DNA from: Marchantia polymorpha subsp. ruderalis
Taxonomy: Eukaryota > Streptophyta > Marchantiopsida > Marchantiales > Marchantiaceae
NCBI GenBank assembly: GCA_037833965.1
Contig: AP031358.1
Location: 3,852,001 to 3,916,000 of the forward strand
Length of the DNA: 64,000 nucleotides
Direction of reading: 5' to 3'
Of the stretch, positions 36,304-47,864 are shown piece by piece; position 1 is the first letter of the stretch, and each line of letters begins with the position of its first letter. Position numbers and translations under genes: made by a program. The notes under the pieces were generated by a model. It did no database searches. It saw only the letters and a program-made list of their open reading frames with translations, and was not told where the DNA came from.

Positions 36304-39300
36304 GCTCTCCCTTTAAAATTCATAAAATATAAAAAAAAATTCATGTATATTATAAATAATCTTGAGAATAAAAATATATATATTCAAAATAGTCTGCAAC
36401 AAAATTTACAAAGATATTAAAAAATCTGATAGATTACAAAGTATTGGATGATGATAAAAATTCAATATTATCAAAAATATTATCTTGAGATTTACAAAAT
36501 AATCAACATTTTATTCTAATTCTGAAAAATCATGAATTTTTTGTCAAGCAATTTTTCGTAAGTCAAATGTGATGAAATGTATGATGCTTATTTCATATAA
36601 ATAAAATCCATTTGAAAATAAAAATTATTTATATTTATCAAATTTCAATCTAATTTTTTGTATTTCAGTTTCAGTATTTTAATTAATTACGTAAAAAGAA
36701 TTGAATAAATAAAGTGTTTTTTGATTTTTTAAACAATTAATTTTTTAAAAAGATCCTGAAATTTTTAAATTGAAATAAAAAATTTCATGACATTTATTAT
36801 ACATATAAAAAATTTTATAATATTTTTAATCTAAAATAAATTATTATTTTTAAATAATTTTTATCAAACTTTTAAATGTTTTCCAGGATTTTCAAAGAAT
36901 CATATCAATATTTTTTAGTTTAGATATTAAAACTAAATATTTTTAATTCATCATTACATTTTAATATATCATTAAAATTCAAAATTGGAAATAAATTACT
37001 TTATTAAATTTATAATATCTAGCTAGGAATTAGGGTTTAGATGCTAGCTAGCTCTAATGTGAAATGAATTGATATATCATTATTCACAGAAAGACAAAGA
37101 CTTTACTCAAACAGTTTTATCAAAGAAAGAGTTTATCAAAATTATGGAAAACACATAACTTTGATAAACTCTCCTTTATAATAACTATCTTATTGATCAT
37201 AAATTAACTAATTTGAGTGACATAATTACGTGAATCCAATTCTAACAATTTGGCTCTTCATTCATATCGTGGAAACTAAAACTTAATAATTTGAAATATT
37301 AACTCACGAGAAAATTTAGAAATAACCTAACATAAATTTCTTTGTAAACTAAAGCTATTCAAAACTAAGTCGTGGTCAAAATATGATAGAGTTAAATATG
37401 CAAAACCTGCAATTTAGCTCAATGTTTACTCCAATTTTTCAAAGAGTTATCTTTGATCCATGCATCAATTGGATTGACTTTAGTGTAAATTTTGATTTGT
37501 TAAAATTTCTTACAAAAATGAACATCTTTAATAATTTGATAGATGATATAAATTCGAATGTACATCATTTGATTTGTAACAAGATGTAATATATTCTTAC
37601 TATCATAGTGAAGATTAAAAACCTCATATTCCAATCTCATCTCAATGATTAAACTCATGCCAACAATTAAACTTTTGCTGGTAACTAAGCTACTCACTTT
37701 TGCAAAGTAATTCTCCAACAAATACATACATCATGAAATATGAACACATACATCTTCAAACAAGAGATTCAATTTTTTACCTCTTTTAAGATATATGAGT
37801 TTTCATTTCATAGCTTTTCAATGAATCTTTCTTCAATTTGACATGAACATGTTTATCTTGCTTAAAGCTAAAGTAATATCAGCTTTTGTGTATATCATCA
37901 TGTATTTGTCCATTGTTTTGTCTTTTGACAACATCTTTACCTTTTCAATGACATCATTTAATAGTAAGTTGCAAGAATGCATAAATATTGTTGACAAAGT
38001 AATTCAAATGATCTGAAAACATATATTATGTTGATTTTGTTCAAATCATATTGCATATGTTCACTTAATCATAGTCTTTTTTTCTTCAAATTTCCATAAA
38101 CAAAAACATACATAATATGTTTTTGAAATTTTCAAATCCTTCATCTTGATAGCAAATTTTGGTTGATTTTTACGTCTTTTCATGTTATATTGGCTTTTTG
38201 TTGAAATAAGCATGTGAATTGCGCAAATTTAATAATAATAAAAATAATTAATAATACCATTCGCCCAATTCATAAATACAAATGGCATATATAAAAACAT
38301 CATACATAGTACATGAAAATTCTTGTGCTCAAAACTCATAAAGTCATGCATTTTATTGCATAAATATATTCATTCGATAATTATAATACTTACAAATCAA
38401 TTGACTATTTTCTTGAAAGTCAATTTTTTTTCTCATATAGAAATGCTATAAAAAATTATTTTTATGAAAAAAATATAAAAAAATAGAAAAATATCATGAT
38501 TACATTTTTTTGATTCATAATCATAGAAAATATTATAGCAACTGCACATATTAATCAACTTATATCATATTTTGCTACATATATAGACCATTCATTGTTA
38601 GTCACATCAATCTTTTGTATAAAATCTTTAATCATCAACTTGCTTTTAGGAATTATCTTTTTGTACTTTTTTGAAATACTATTTTTTTATACACTCATTT
38701 TTTATCAACCAAAGATTGATTTTTTTAAATCTCTACTTGCTTTCATGTCTTGTTATCAATACATAATTAACTTTGCATTTTATAGCAATATTCACTCCAA
38801 TTCATTGACAAAAAGCTCAACTTATATATGAAAACAAGGATTTTTTTCCCAATTTCAATGCATAGTCATTAGAAATCTCAATTTCAATGTCATGGTATTT
38901 GAAATCAATAAATCAATCCATATCTTGTTAAAGATTTAATTTGATCTAATTTGATAATAGATAATTATGATTAAGCTTTATCATTTGATATAATTATTTT
39001 GAATTCATCAAAAATCAATTTTTCTTTCAATTCCTGATCTTCAAGAATTTGATTTATCTATATTTAAATTTTCTTATCACATCATTGAATCCATAAGAAT
39101 CAATTTTACTCTAAACAACATACTCTAATGATTATTTCTCCTTGTGAATATTATAAAATCCGTATTTGTATGAATTTAATAGTGGTATATTCAATCATAT
39201 TGATTAGGCTATTTATGACTACTTAGTCATGAATAGCTAATTGATTCTTATTAATTTTAATTACAGATTTTATACTTAATGAGATAATTTAACTATTAAT

Positions 39301-39504
39301 TAGAATTTATATGAATGGTTTTATTTTCTTTTTTATGAAAACTTAAATTTCAATGAAAAAAAATTTGAATAAATGAAAATTTTGTCATTTATTTACAAGT
39401 AATATAATTTCTATTGCTTAGACTATTTAAAAAGTTTGACTTAGTTGACAAGTTGAAGAATCTAAAATTTTTAAACTTTCCAATGTTATGTCACCTCAAC
39501 TTTT
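36304..39504. other. AT-rich non-genic tract
   Basis: Very AT-rich sequence with short frames and no recognised protein similarity. It ends at the oldest gypsy LTR. Confidence 0.55.
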
Positions 39505-39955
39505 TATAATACTAGCATTTAGAGACAAGCTCACTCGAAAATGAAATGTATATTCTAAAGTTGAGAGATATCTACAATGATTCTACTCTTCTTTATATAA
39601 ATGTTATTAACAGGTTCAAATTCATAAGATTCTTATGGATTTGAACTATTCAAACTATTTGATTAAAAGTGAAATGTATCTCATACATTTTTATTTTAGT
39701 GACTGGATGACATGGTAGCTATTCCTGCCAAGCACACAGATTGATGATATGACATTTTCAACTAACATACTCAATCTATATCTGACAAACATGTTGATCA
39801 TTGACACACTTACACTATTAATTAACACATAAACTCTTTATATGTCAAGCACACGGATCGCTAACGTTGCAACTTTGACTAATGCACTCCAAACTTACTA
39901 TAATTTTATCTTGAGTTTCCTCTACTTTCGTTTTAACTAACTAAAGATGGTTACA
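39505..39955 (-). repeat. Copy D 3' LTR
   Basis: Aligns with the 420-bp LTRs of copy A, from a decayed tataatact at the left to an intact agatggttaca at the right. The remnants of the repeated gctgacgtgg motifs are mutated. Confidence 0.8.
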
Positions 39956-41480
39956 AATCTCCCACTTTTTAAGACGCAACGTTCTTGTTACAGAATTGTT
40001 CAAATTTTTGAACTATCAACGATGCGTTAGCTATATTTTTTGCTGATTTTTAAGTTGATTCATAGGATTTATATACTTTCCATTGAACCAAATACTCTAC
40101 CTTGGAATATTTATGGCATCTAATGTGTTTTTTGAGTATATTTTCTTCCTCAGATTCCTCATGATCATCTATCAAGGTTATTATACTTATTGATTTGTGA
40201 ATTACTTTAGTTGTGCTACATGTTTTTGCAATCGTAACACATTAAACACATATACAATTTTCATATGTGACAAAAATTTGAACTTGTATGACATATCACC
40301 ATCACGTTTCAATATCACAAAAGTACAAATGAATCTAAGATTAAACTTTGATTTTTCTACAAGAAATATATTTGTTGTGGATAACTAAACTTGATCCCCA
40401 ACCTGAAAAATTAACTCCCAACGATGAATGTCTGCATGATGTTTTTTGTTGATTCAAAGCAATCTATAATTTTTACTTTTCTTGATGTAACACTTTGTGC
40501 ATATGTTCCACAAACTTGTTGACCGCGGCTACTTTGGTTGAAAAAACCTCTCTTTTTGAAAGTTACATCAAACTTTTCCATTATTCCATCAAGTTTGATG
40601 GAGTAATGGTATGAGCATCGTCCATGAGATAGAATGGAGACACATTTTTGGATGCATTTACAGAATTGTTGTAAGCAAATTTCACAAGAATGAAAAGAGT
40701 ATTACACTCTTCTTGATACTCTATTGTGAATGTCTGTAGCATCTTCTCTACAATTTCATTGGCTCTCTTTGTTTGATCATCACTTTGACAATGATATGCT
40801 TTGACATTGCTAATTTGTTTTTGAAGAAATAAAACAATGATTTAAAAAAAAAAACTAGTAAAATGAATACTTCTATCATTAATTAAAATATTTTTTAATC
40901 CATGATTCACAAAAATAGCATTTAAATACAATTGAGCAAGTTTTGGATCTGTGATTGTTTTTGTGATTGATCAGATGTGAATCAATTTGCTGTATCTATC
41001 CACAAAAACCACAACTCAATTGCTAACAAAGTTTTTGGTGACTCACATAAAAAATCCATGATGATTTGTTTTCATTTTTGTTTGGAAACATGGATTGGCC
41101 GTAATAAATCAGCTGATTTTGAATTATTTACTTTGTTTTGTTCACAAACAACACAACTTCAAACCTAAGCTTTCACATACTCTCATAGTTTGAACCAAAA
41201 GTGAACTCATTGGATGTTCTCCAAGGTTTTCTTCACTTCCACATGATGCTCAATAATTGTATCATGACTTTCTAATAAAATCATTATGCGTAACTCTTGA
41301 TCTACAAAATGCTTGTATGTTGTTTGTAGAATGTCAAATCTTTAGTCTTTTCTGCCCTTCCAACTTGTAGTGCCCTCATGATCTTTTCATTTTCCTTTGT
41401 GTCAAGTGTCATCTTGCTCCATCAATCGGCTTGAATCTTCATTTCTCCAATATGATTAAGACAAGATACGCGTGTGAAAC
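39956..41480 (-). pseudogene. Copy D pol remnant (integrase and chromodomain)
   Basis: The minus strand retains recognisable but broken integrase and GPY/F-chromodomain sequence, collinear with A 43632-45137. Copy D keeps the full-length AYHCQSDDQTK segment at the integrase E motif, where copy A has a 2-residue deletion, so D is a useful reference for that site although it reads K where the catalytic Glu belongs. Multiple frameshifts exclude function. Confidence 0.75.
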
Positions 41481-41887
41481 TATAACCATCTTTAATTAGT
41501 TAAAACTTAAGTAGATTTTACTCAAGATTGAATACAATAGATGATAGTGGAAAATTTACTATGTCACGTCAACCATCCGTGTGCTAATTAGTGTGTTATT
41601 GGAGAATGGCAAATCATCAATCCATGTGCTTGTTAGATAAGAATTGAGTGTACTTATTGATGTGTTAGTTGATAGTCACACGTCAACAATCCATGTGTTC
41701 ATCAGATATATCCGTCATGTCATCAATCTACTATGAGTTGATTAGGTAATTGATTATGAGATCTTATCTCTTTGTATTTGTTGATAAGAGCTATATAAGG
41801 AAGAATAAAATTATTGTTGGTATCTCTTATCTTTAGAGTTTATGTTTACAATTTCGAATGAACTTCTTTTTAAATCCTAGTGTTACA
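41481..41887 (+). repeat. Copy B 5' LTR (diverged)
   Basis: In plus orientation it aligns with the A LTR from tataaccatcttt (A has tgtaaccatcttt) to ctagtgttaca. It retains a ctatataagg TATA box at about 41790-41800. It is immediately followed by a primer-binding-site-like tggtataagagc at 41889-41900, proving that this is a 5' LTR. Confidence 0.85.
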
Positions 41888-42339
41888 ATGGTATAAGAGC
41901 GACCTTGTTCTTTTCTTGAATGTAAATTATCACTCTTGGAATAGCAAGTGAGTGATGATAGAGCGCAATTTTGAAAATGTATAGAGGCTGGTAGAGATCA
42001 TTGATCTGCATGTAAAGAGAGGGAAAAGGAAAATTTGTGGTTTTGCACATATGTATGAACTTGACAAAAATCTAACACCGCACTGGCCAATTTCTAATCT
42101 ATTCGATATTCATCTTTGTAGCATGAAGAAACATCATTTTTGAATGTATCTTGTGAGTTGTTGGGGTTACAATTTTATAACTATAATGATGGAGTCGAAA
42201 ATGCCATGGATTCTTCAAATAGTTAGTTATGAAGAAACTTGAAATTGTATCATATACATTATATACTGAATGTTTCATGGATTTGAATCGTGAAACACTC
42301 GCCCTAGTTTGGTTCAACACTTATGTAGATATTAGAATA

Positions 42340-43208
42340 GTATATTTGAAAAAGAGATTGCGGAGAGATTTTATCTTGTGAAAAATTATGGTAAAGAGTA
42401 CTATAGATGTGTGATAGAATCAACTATATTTTTTGTGACTCCTTTGTTCAGATGGCAAAAAGTGATTACACTAACTTTGTATTATAGTGAGTGTGAGAAG
42501 CATGGGGACATAGATCGACATATTGAGATTTTCAACGCAAAACCTCATCATATAAAAAAAGTAATAGTAAATGGACAGACCAAGCAGCAAGACATATAAG
42601 ATAAAATCTTTGCATTGGAGAGTGAAAAACTAGGAAGAGATAGAGGTTAAACCTCAAGTTCAAGCTCACTCATTGGTGATGAGATTCAACGACCAGGAGT
42701 TTCAAATTTATTATGCAAATAATGGAATGGTTCGAGCAATAGTGGGAGTTTGTGACAATCGTCAATGCTTTGCATGTGGACGAATGAATCACATTGCCAA
42801 GTTTTGACAAATTCGATTGGCACCACAAGAAGGACAATTCATACAGCGACGACCGTTCAACAACATAGAGGAGATAGAGTATGAAGAGGTGGGAAACGAA
42901 GATCATCAATGAACTTGTCTCGCGGCTTTATTAGTTTTACAAAGCGAAGAAAAGACGAGGTTGAAAGAAGTCAATGATTGGAAGTTCATAGAAAGAGTAA
43001 GAAGCAAGCTCAACTCATTGTCATAGATGGTTTAATGGAAGAACACAAGATGAGAGTTTTGATTGATCTTGGAACAACCAAGAATTTTTTGTCAATGAGT
43101 GTTGCTATGAAGTTAGGTTTGATGTTGATGAAGAACGTGAATAAGGAAGTTGAATTTCCAGACGGACAAACTGAAGTGATAGAAACACTGTCACGGAGTG
43201 TAGAATAA
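42340..43208 (+). pseudogene. Copy B gag and protease remnant
   Basis: The segment at 42766-42807 encodes a nucleocapsid zinc knuckle C-x2-C-x4-H-x4-(C), in which the fourth ligand codon is TGA, so the final cysteine is replaced by a stop. From 42978 an open frame carries the aspartic-protease core VLIDLGTTKNFLS, where active families have VLIDSGAT. This frame is cut after SRSVE by copy A. The gag knuckle is absent from copy A, so B shows what A lost. Gag would package element RNA and the protease would mature the polyprotein; neither can work here. Confidence 0.75.
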
Positions 43209-43211
43209 TCC

Positions 43212-43631
43212 TGTAACACTAAGGTTTAGAGAGAAGCTCACTCGAAGATAGAAACGTAAACTCTGAAGATGAGAGATACCAACAATGGTTCTCCTCTCCC
43301 TTATATAGCTCTCACCAACAAGTACAAGGTGATAAGATCTAATCCCCACCATCCATCCAACTCCTAGTGGATGGATGACGTGGTGGATAACCCTAACAAA
43401 CATACGGATCGCTGACATGACGCACCCAACTAACACACTAACTAACACATTCAATCCTTACCTACAAGCACACGGATTGCTGACGTGGCACTGTCAACTA
43501 ACACATCCACTCTGTACCTACCAAGTGCGCGGATCGCTGACGTGGCAACTATGACTAGTGAACACTAAAGTATCTACATCAATATTTATAGTAACCTCTA
43601 CTTTAGTTCTAACTAACTAAAGATGGTTACA
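43212..43631 (-). repeat. Copy A 3' LTR (420 bp)
   Basis: Bounded by tgtaacact and gatggttaca. It contains four spaced direct copies of a GGATnGCTGACGTGGC-like motif, some mutated. It abuts the polypurine tract at 43632. Confidence 0.95.
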
Positions 43632-43650
43632 AACCTCCCTCCTTTTAAGA
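43632..43650 (-). other. Polypurine tract of copy A
   Basis: On the minus strand the bases just before the 3' LTR read AAAAGGAGGGAGG followed by TT, a typical plus-strand primer site of LTR retrotransposons. Confidence 0.85.
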
Positions 43651-44821
43651 TGCAACGTCCTCGTTGCACATACGTTCAAACTCCTGAACTATCAAAGGTG
43701 CATTTGCTAAATTTTTAGCTGGTTCCCAAGTTGATTCATACGATGGATAGCCTTTCCATTGAATCAAATACTCTACTTTGAGATATTTATGACCTCGAAT
43801 ACGTTTCTTGAGTATCTTTTCTACCTCAAACTCCTCATGATCTGCTATCAAGGTTGGAAGAGGAGATGGTGCTGGTTGGTTGGTGAATTGTTTTGGTCGT
43901 GGTACATGTTTTCTCAATCGTGACACATGAAATACTGGATGTATTTTCATATGTGACGGAAGTTCCAACTTGTATAACACTTCACTAACACGCTTCAAAA
44001 CCAAAAATGGACCAATGAACCTAGGGTTCAACTTTGGTGTTCCTACAAGAGACAAATTCGTTGTAGATAACCAAACATGATCTCCAACCTCAAAAACCAC
44101 TTCTCTACGATGAGCATCGGCATGCTGCTTTTGCCGATTTTGAGCTATCACCAACTTCTCCTTGGCCTGATATAGTCCTCGGTGAATATGCTCCACGAAT
44201 TCGTTGACTGCTGCAACTTTGGTCGAAAACTCCTCTCTTTTCGGAAGTCTCATCAAACTTGAAGGAGTTATAGGATGAGCTCCATACATAAGAAAAAATT
44301 GAGACACTTTTGTGGATGCATTAACAGAATTGTTATATGCAAATTCCACAAGTGGCAAAAGGTTGTCCCACTCTTCTTGCTCTTCTAATGTGAATGCTCG
44401 TAGCATATCCTCTATGGTTCTATTTGCCCTCTCAGTTTGTCCCTCAAACTGATAGGCCGTTGACATTGCTAGTTTTGTTTTGAAAAAACTAAACAAAGTT
44501 TTCCAAAATAAACTAGTGAAGTGAGTACCTCTATCCGTGATTAATACTTTGCTTAAACCATGATTCACAAAAATTGCATCTAGATACAATTGAGCTAGTT
44601 GTGGAGCTGTTACTGTTTTTGTGGTTGGCCTGATGTGAATCATCTTGCTCAATTTGTCCACAAAAACCACCACTGAATCATGTCCTAACGAAGTCCTTGG
44701 TAACTCACATACAAGATCCATGGTGACATGTTCCCACCGCTGTTCGGGAATAAGAAGAGGTTGTAATAAACCCGCTGGTTTTTTATTACTTGCCTTGTTT
44801 TGTTGACAAGCAACACAACTT
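43645..44821 (-). pseudogene. Copy A integrase core and chromodomain
   Basis: A 358-codon open frame (44721-43645) carries the integrase catalytic Asp22 (VFVDKL), Asp63 (ITDRGTHF) and Glu97 (GQTERANR), then a GPY/F module ([11 protein letters not shown]) with [13 protein letters not shown], and a chromodomain at about residues 293-350 (EVEKILKKR...YLIQWKGYP...STWEP). Integrase joins element DNA to the chromosome; the chromodomain usually directs chromoviruses to particular chromatin. The usual HPQTDGQTE is shortened by two residues to QFEGQTE, giving D-x33-E instead of D-x35-E, which probably impairs catalysis. A TGA at about 44819-44821 separates it from the zinc finger. Confidence 0.9.
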
Positions 44822-45186
44822 CAAACATAAGACTCCACATACTCACGTATTTTGGGCCAATAGTACACTCGTTGTATACTCTCCACGGTTTTCTCCACTC
44901 CCACATGACCTGCAATGGCTGTATCATGACTTTCTGCCAAAATCATTATACGCAAATCGTGATCTTCTGGAATCCATTTACGCTGATTGTAAAACGCCAA
45001 ACCTCGAGATTTCTCTGCCTTTTCAGTTTGTAGTGCCCGAGTGATCTCTTCATCCTCCTTTATGGCTTGTGACATCTTGCTCCACCAATCCGCCTGAATT
45101 TTCACTTCTGCAACATGATTCAAACAAGGCATGCGTGTGAGAGCATCTGCAAGTTGCTTCTTTCCCTCCACGTACACAATCTTCAT
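44822..45186 (-). pseudogene. Copy A RNase H end and integrase zinc finger
   Basis: Starts inside the conserved NMKIVYVEGKKQLADALTR segment that ends RNase H. It continues to the HHCC zinc finger of integrase (HDTAIAGHVGVEKT...YYWPKIREYVESYV), whose SCVAC cysteines lie just past the in-frame TGA. The family role is binding element DNA ends. The stop between the His and Cys pairs disables the domain. Confidence 0.85.
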
Positions 45187-45213
45187 GTTGAAGCGTTGAC
45201 GCCACTCTGCCTA

Positions 45214-45724
45214 TCAAATTTGTCGTTTGGACAAATCCCTCTGAGTTTCCAAATAAACGAAGGGTTTATGATCAGTTTCCACCACAAACTCCTTATCACC
45301 CAAGAAATGCTTCCAATGTTTGGTTGCCAACACGATGGCTAACTCCTCCCGTTCTGTCGTGTGATAATTTTGTTCCACCGCTACCAACTTTCGAGAATAG
45401 CAAGCAACTGGATGCCATCCATCCTCCCATTCTTGTTGAAGTATGCCACCTACTGTTGTACCTGATGCGTAAGTGGCCAACTTGATAGAACGGTTAGGAT
45501 CATACCACTTGAGAATAGGTGCGTGTAACAAAGCATCTTTCAATGCTTGAAAAGCTAACTCTTGAGCTGTTCCCCATCTCCATTTTTTACCTTTCACTAA
45601 CATGAAAGTCAAGGCCTGAGCTAGTCGAGCAAAACCTTTCACAAATCGACGATAGAATCCAGTGAGCCCTAGAAAACTCTTCAATTGAGTTTGATCCTTA
45701 GGTGCTATCCATTTCTGAATGACA
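45214..45724 (-). pseudogene. Copy A RNase H domain
   Basis: The frame begins with the RT-connection motif FLGLTGFYRRFVKGFA and runs through the gypsy RNase H region, with ASGTTVGGILQQ, HPVACYSRKL and TTEREELAIVLATKHWKHFL. It is displaced by one frame from RT: the shift falls near 45725-45735. It ends in two adjacent stops (TGA TAG) near 45209-45214 before the NMKIVYVEG segment resumes in the same frame. RNase H would degrade the RNA strand during reverse transcription. Confidence 0.85.
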
Positions 45725-46248
45725 TTTATCTTCTTGGATTCCTATAGCTGTAACTCTATGACCCAAGTAATCTAATTCTGATTTGCCAAATTCACATTTT
45801 GAATCTTTGGCATACAATTGATTGTCTCTTAAAACTTGAAGTACCTCTCGTAAATGACTTCTATGATCACTCAAAGTTTTGCTATACATCAATATATCAT
45901 CTAGAAAAACAATGACAGATTTATTTAGATAAGGACAAAAGATATCGTTCATCAATCCCATGAATGTAGCTGGTGCATTAGTGAGACCAAAAGGCATCAC
46001 CAGATATTCAAAGTGTCCATACCTAGTACGAAAAGCTGAATTGTGAACATCTTCATCTGCAATTCGAATTTGATTGTAGCCGCTTCTCAAATCTAGCTTG
46101 ATGAAGTACTTCGCTCCTTGAAGTTGATCAAACAAATCATCCATACGAGGTAATGGATATTTGTTTTTCACCGTTTGCTGATTCAACCCGCAATAATCGA
46201 TACATTGTCTCATGGATCCATCCTTCTTCTTCACAAAGAGTACTAGAG
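45698..46248 (-). pseudogene. Copy A reverse transcriptase, C-terminal part
   Basis: Continues the RT split by the solo LTR. It shows [29 protein letters not shown] (first catalytic Asp), [12 protein letters not shown] and [11 protein letters not shown] (the xxDD active site), followed by the thumb region to LGHRV. All catalytic residues of a gypsy RT are present in this stretch, but the domain is broken upstream by the 425-bp insertion and downstream by the frameshift. Confidence 0.9.
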
Positions 46249-46668
46249 TGTAACACTAGGGTTTATAGAGAAGTTCACTCGAAGATAGAAACGTAAACTC
46301 TGAAGATGAGAGATACCAACAATGGTTCTCCTCTCCCTTATATAGCTCTCACCAACAAGTACAAGGTGATAAGATCTAATCCCCACCATCCATACCACTC
46401 CTAGTGGATGGATGACGTGGCGGATAACCCTAACAAGCACACGGATCGCTGACGTGGCGCACCCAACTAACACACTAACTAACACACTCAATCCTTACCT
46501 ACAAGCACACGGATTGCTGACGTGGCACTGTCAACTAACACATCCACTCTGTACCTACCAAGTGCGCGGATCGCTGATGTGGCAGCTATGACTAGTGCAC
46601 ACTAAAGTATCTACATCAATATTCAGAGTAACCTCTACTTTAGTTCTAACTAACTAAAGATGGTTACA
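46249..46668 (-). repeat. Solo LTR inserted in the RT of copy A
   Basis: A complete 420-bp LTR of the same family (tgtaacact...gatggttaca) flanked by the perfect 5-bp duplication tagag (46244-46248 and 46669-46673). It has no internal element. The RT reading resumes in register on both sides once the insert and one tagag are ignored (SPYGAL, then VLFVKKKDG). This is the product of insertion followed by LTR-LTR recombination. Confidence 0.95.
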
Positions 46669-47520
46669 TAGAGCTCCATAAGGTGAAACACTTGGTTGAA
46701 TGAATCCCCTGCTCAACATCTCCTCCACTTGAGCTTTGCATTCTTCCAATTCGTTTGGAGCCAAACGATATGGAGTTTTGCAAGTTGGTGTACTTCCAGG
46801 TATCACCTCAATCTTGTGATCAACTCGCCTCTTTGGTGGTAATCCTGCAGGTAGATCATCTGGAAAAACATCTTTATACTCCATAAAAATGTCGTTCAAG
46901 GACTCCGGGATGTAAGGTTTGTCCGTGGACCCAATATCTCTTATAAGTCCAAGGAAACATACATCATCTCTAGAAATGGATGCTGTACCCATCACAAAGA
47001 GGGGTAAATTCCTATTCTGAGATCTAATTCTATCTCCATAGATCTTCCATCCACTACTTGTAATCACTTTTCTTCTCCAATCTACCTTCGGATTATATTG
47101 TTCCATCCATGGCATTCCAAGGATGACATCATACCGAGCTAAACGAATTACTCTCCATTCAATGCTCTCCTTGTATCTACCTATGGATAATTCTACACTC
47201 CGTGGTAGTGTTTCTATCACTTCAGTTTGCCCGTTTGGCAATTCAACTTCTTCACTCACGTCCTTCATCAACATCAAACCTAACTTCATAGCAACACTCT
47301 TTGATAGAAAATTCTCAGTTGCTCCAGGATCAATCAAAACTCTCACCTTGTGTCCTTCCATGAAACCATCAGTGACAATGAGTTGAGCTTGCTTCTTACC
47401 CCTTCCTACTGTTCTAATCTCTACATAAGTGCTGAATCGAACCGGGACAGGTGGTTCGTGATTCAAATCCATGAAACAATTAGTATAGAATGTATATAGT
47501 ACAATCCCAAGTCTCTTCAT
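46669..47520 (-). pseudogene. Copy A protease and RT N-terminal part
   Basis: A 288-codon frame opens in the leader, passes a RFSTYVEIRT segment, and then jumps directly to KKQAQLIVTDG, where copy B has about 600 bp including the gag knuckle. The protease motif is VLIDPGATENFLSKS, with Pro replacing the usual Ser after the catalytic Asp. WRVIRLARYDVILGMPW and the RT entry region (PPKRRVDHKIEVIPG, then PYRLAPNELEECK) follow. It ends at the solo LTR. Confidence 0.9.
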
Positions 47521-47851
47521 AAGTAACTATTGGAAGAATCAGTGGCACTCTTAACTCCATCACTCTAGTCATATAATCTGCACCGCAACAAGCCACAAGG
47601 TACATCCAAAAATGATGTTTCTCCATGCAACAAAGGTGAATATCGAATAGGTTAGGAATTGGCCAGTGCGGTACTAGATTCCTGTCAATCCCGTCCATAT
47701 CTGCAAAACCACAATTTCCCCCTTCCACCTCTCTCTCTACATGCAGATGAATGACCTCTGCCAGCCTCTATACACTCTTAAGACTACACTTCATCATCAC
47801 TCACTTGCTATTCCATGAAGCGTAATCCACACTCAAGGAAAGAGCAAGGTC

Positions 47852-47863
47852 GCTCTGATACCA
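47852..47863 (-). other. Primer binding site of copy A (initiator tRNA-Met)
   Basis: On the minus strand tggtatcagagc begins one base after the 5' LTR. This is complementary to the 3' end of plant initiator tRNA-Met, the usual primer of plant LTR retrotransposons. Confidence 0.95.
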
Positions 47864-47864
47864 T

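Larger units (their letters stand above)
39505..41480 (-). mobile_element. Gypsy copy D: 3' part of an old chromovirus (3' LTR, integrase, chromodomain region)
   Basis: On the minus strand this aligns collinearly with copy A from its 3' LTR through chromodomain, integrase and zinc-finger regions (A positions 43212 to about 45137), with numerous substitutions and indels. It stops abruptly at 41480, where the 5' LTR of copy B begins in opposite orientation. Its probable continuation is the fragment at 48637-50005, leaving about 500 bp of RNase H unaccounted for. It is the most degraded layer of the nest. Confidence 0.8.
41481..43211 (+). mobile_element. Gypsy copy B, 5' part (LTR, leader, gag, protease start)
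   Basis: Reads in plus orientation from the 5' LTR through a leader shared with copy A, a gag region, a CCHC knuckle and the start of protease. It is cut at 43211 by insertion of copy A and resumes at 48285. The flanking 5-mers aatcc (43207-43211) and aatct (48285-48289) are the near-identical target-site duplication. The B insertion itself lies inside copy D. Confidence 0.85.

Noticed and set aside
35140-39504. Several 60-80-codon AT-rich frames (for example 37383-37589, 38595-38831)
   Set aside because: Ile/Phe/Asn/Lys composition is what random AT-rich DNA gives. No motifs were found apart from the copia tail.
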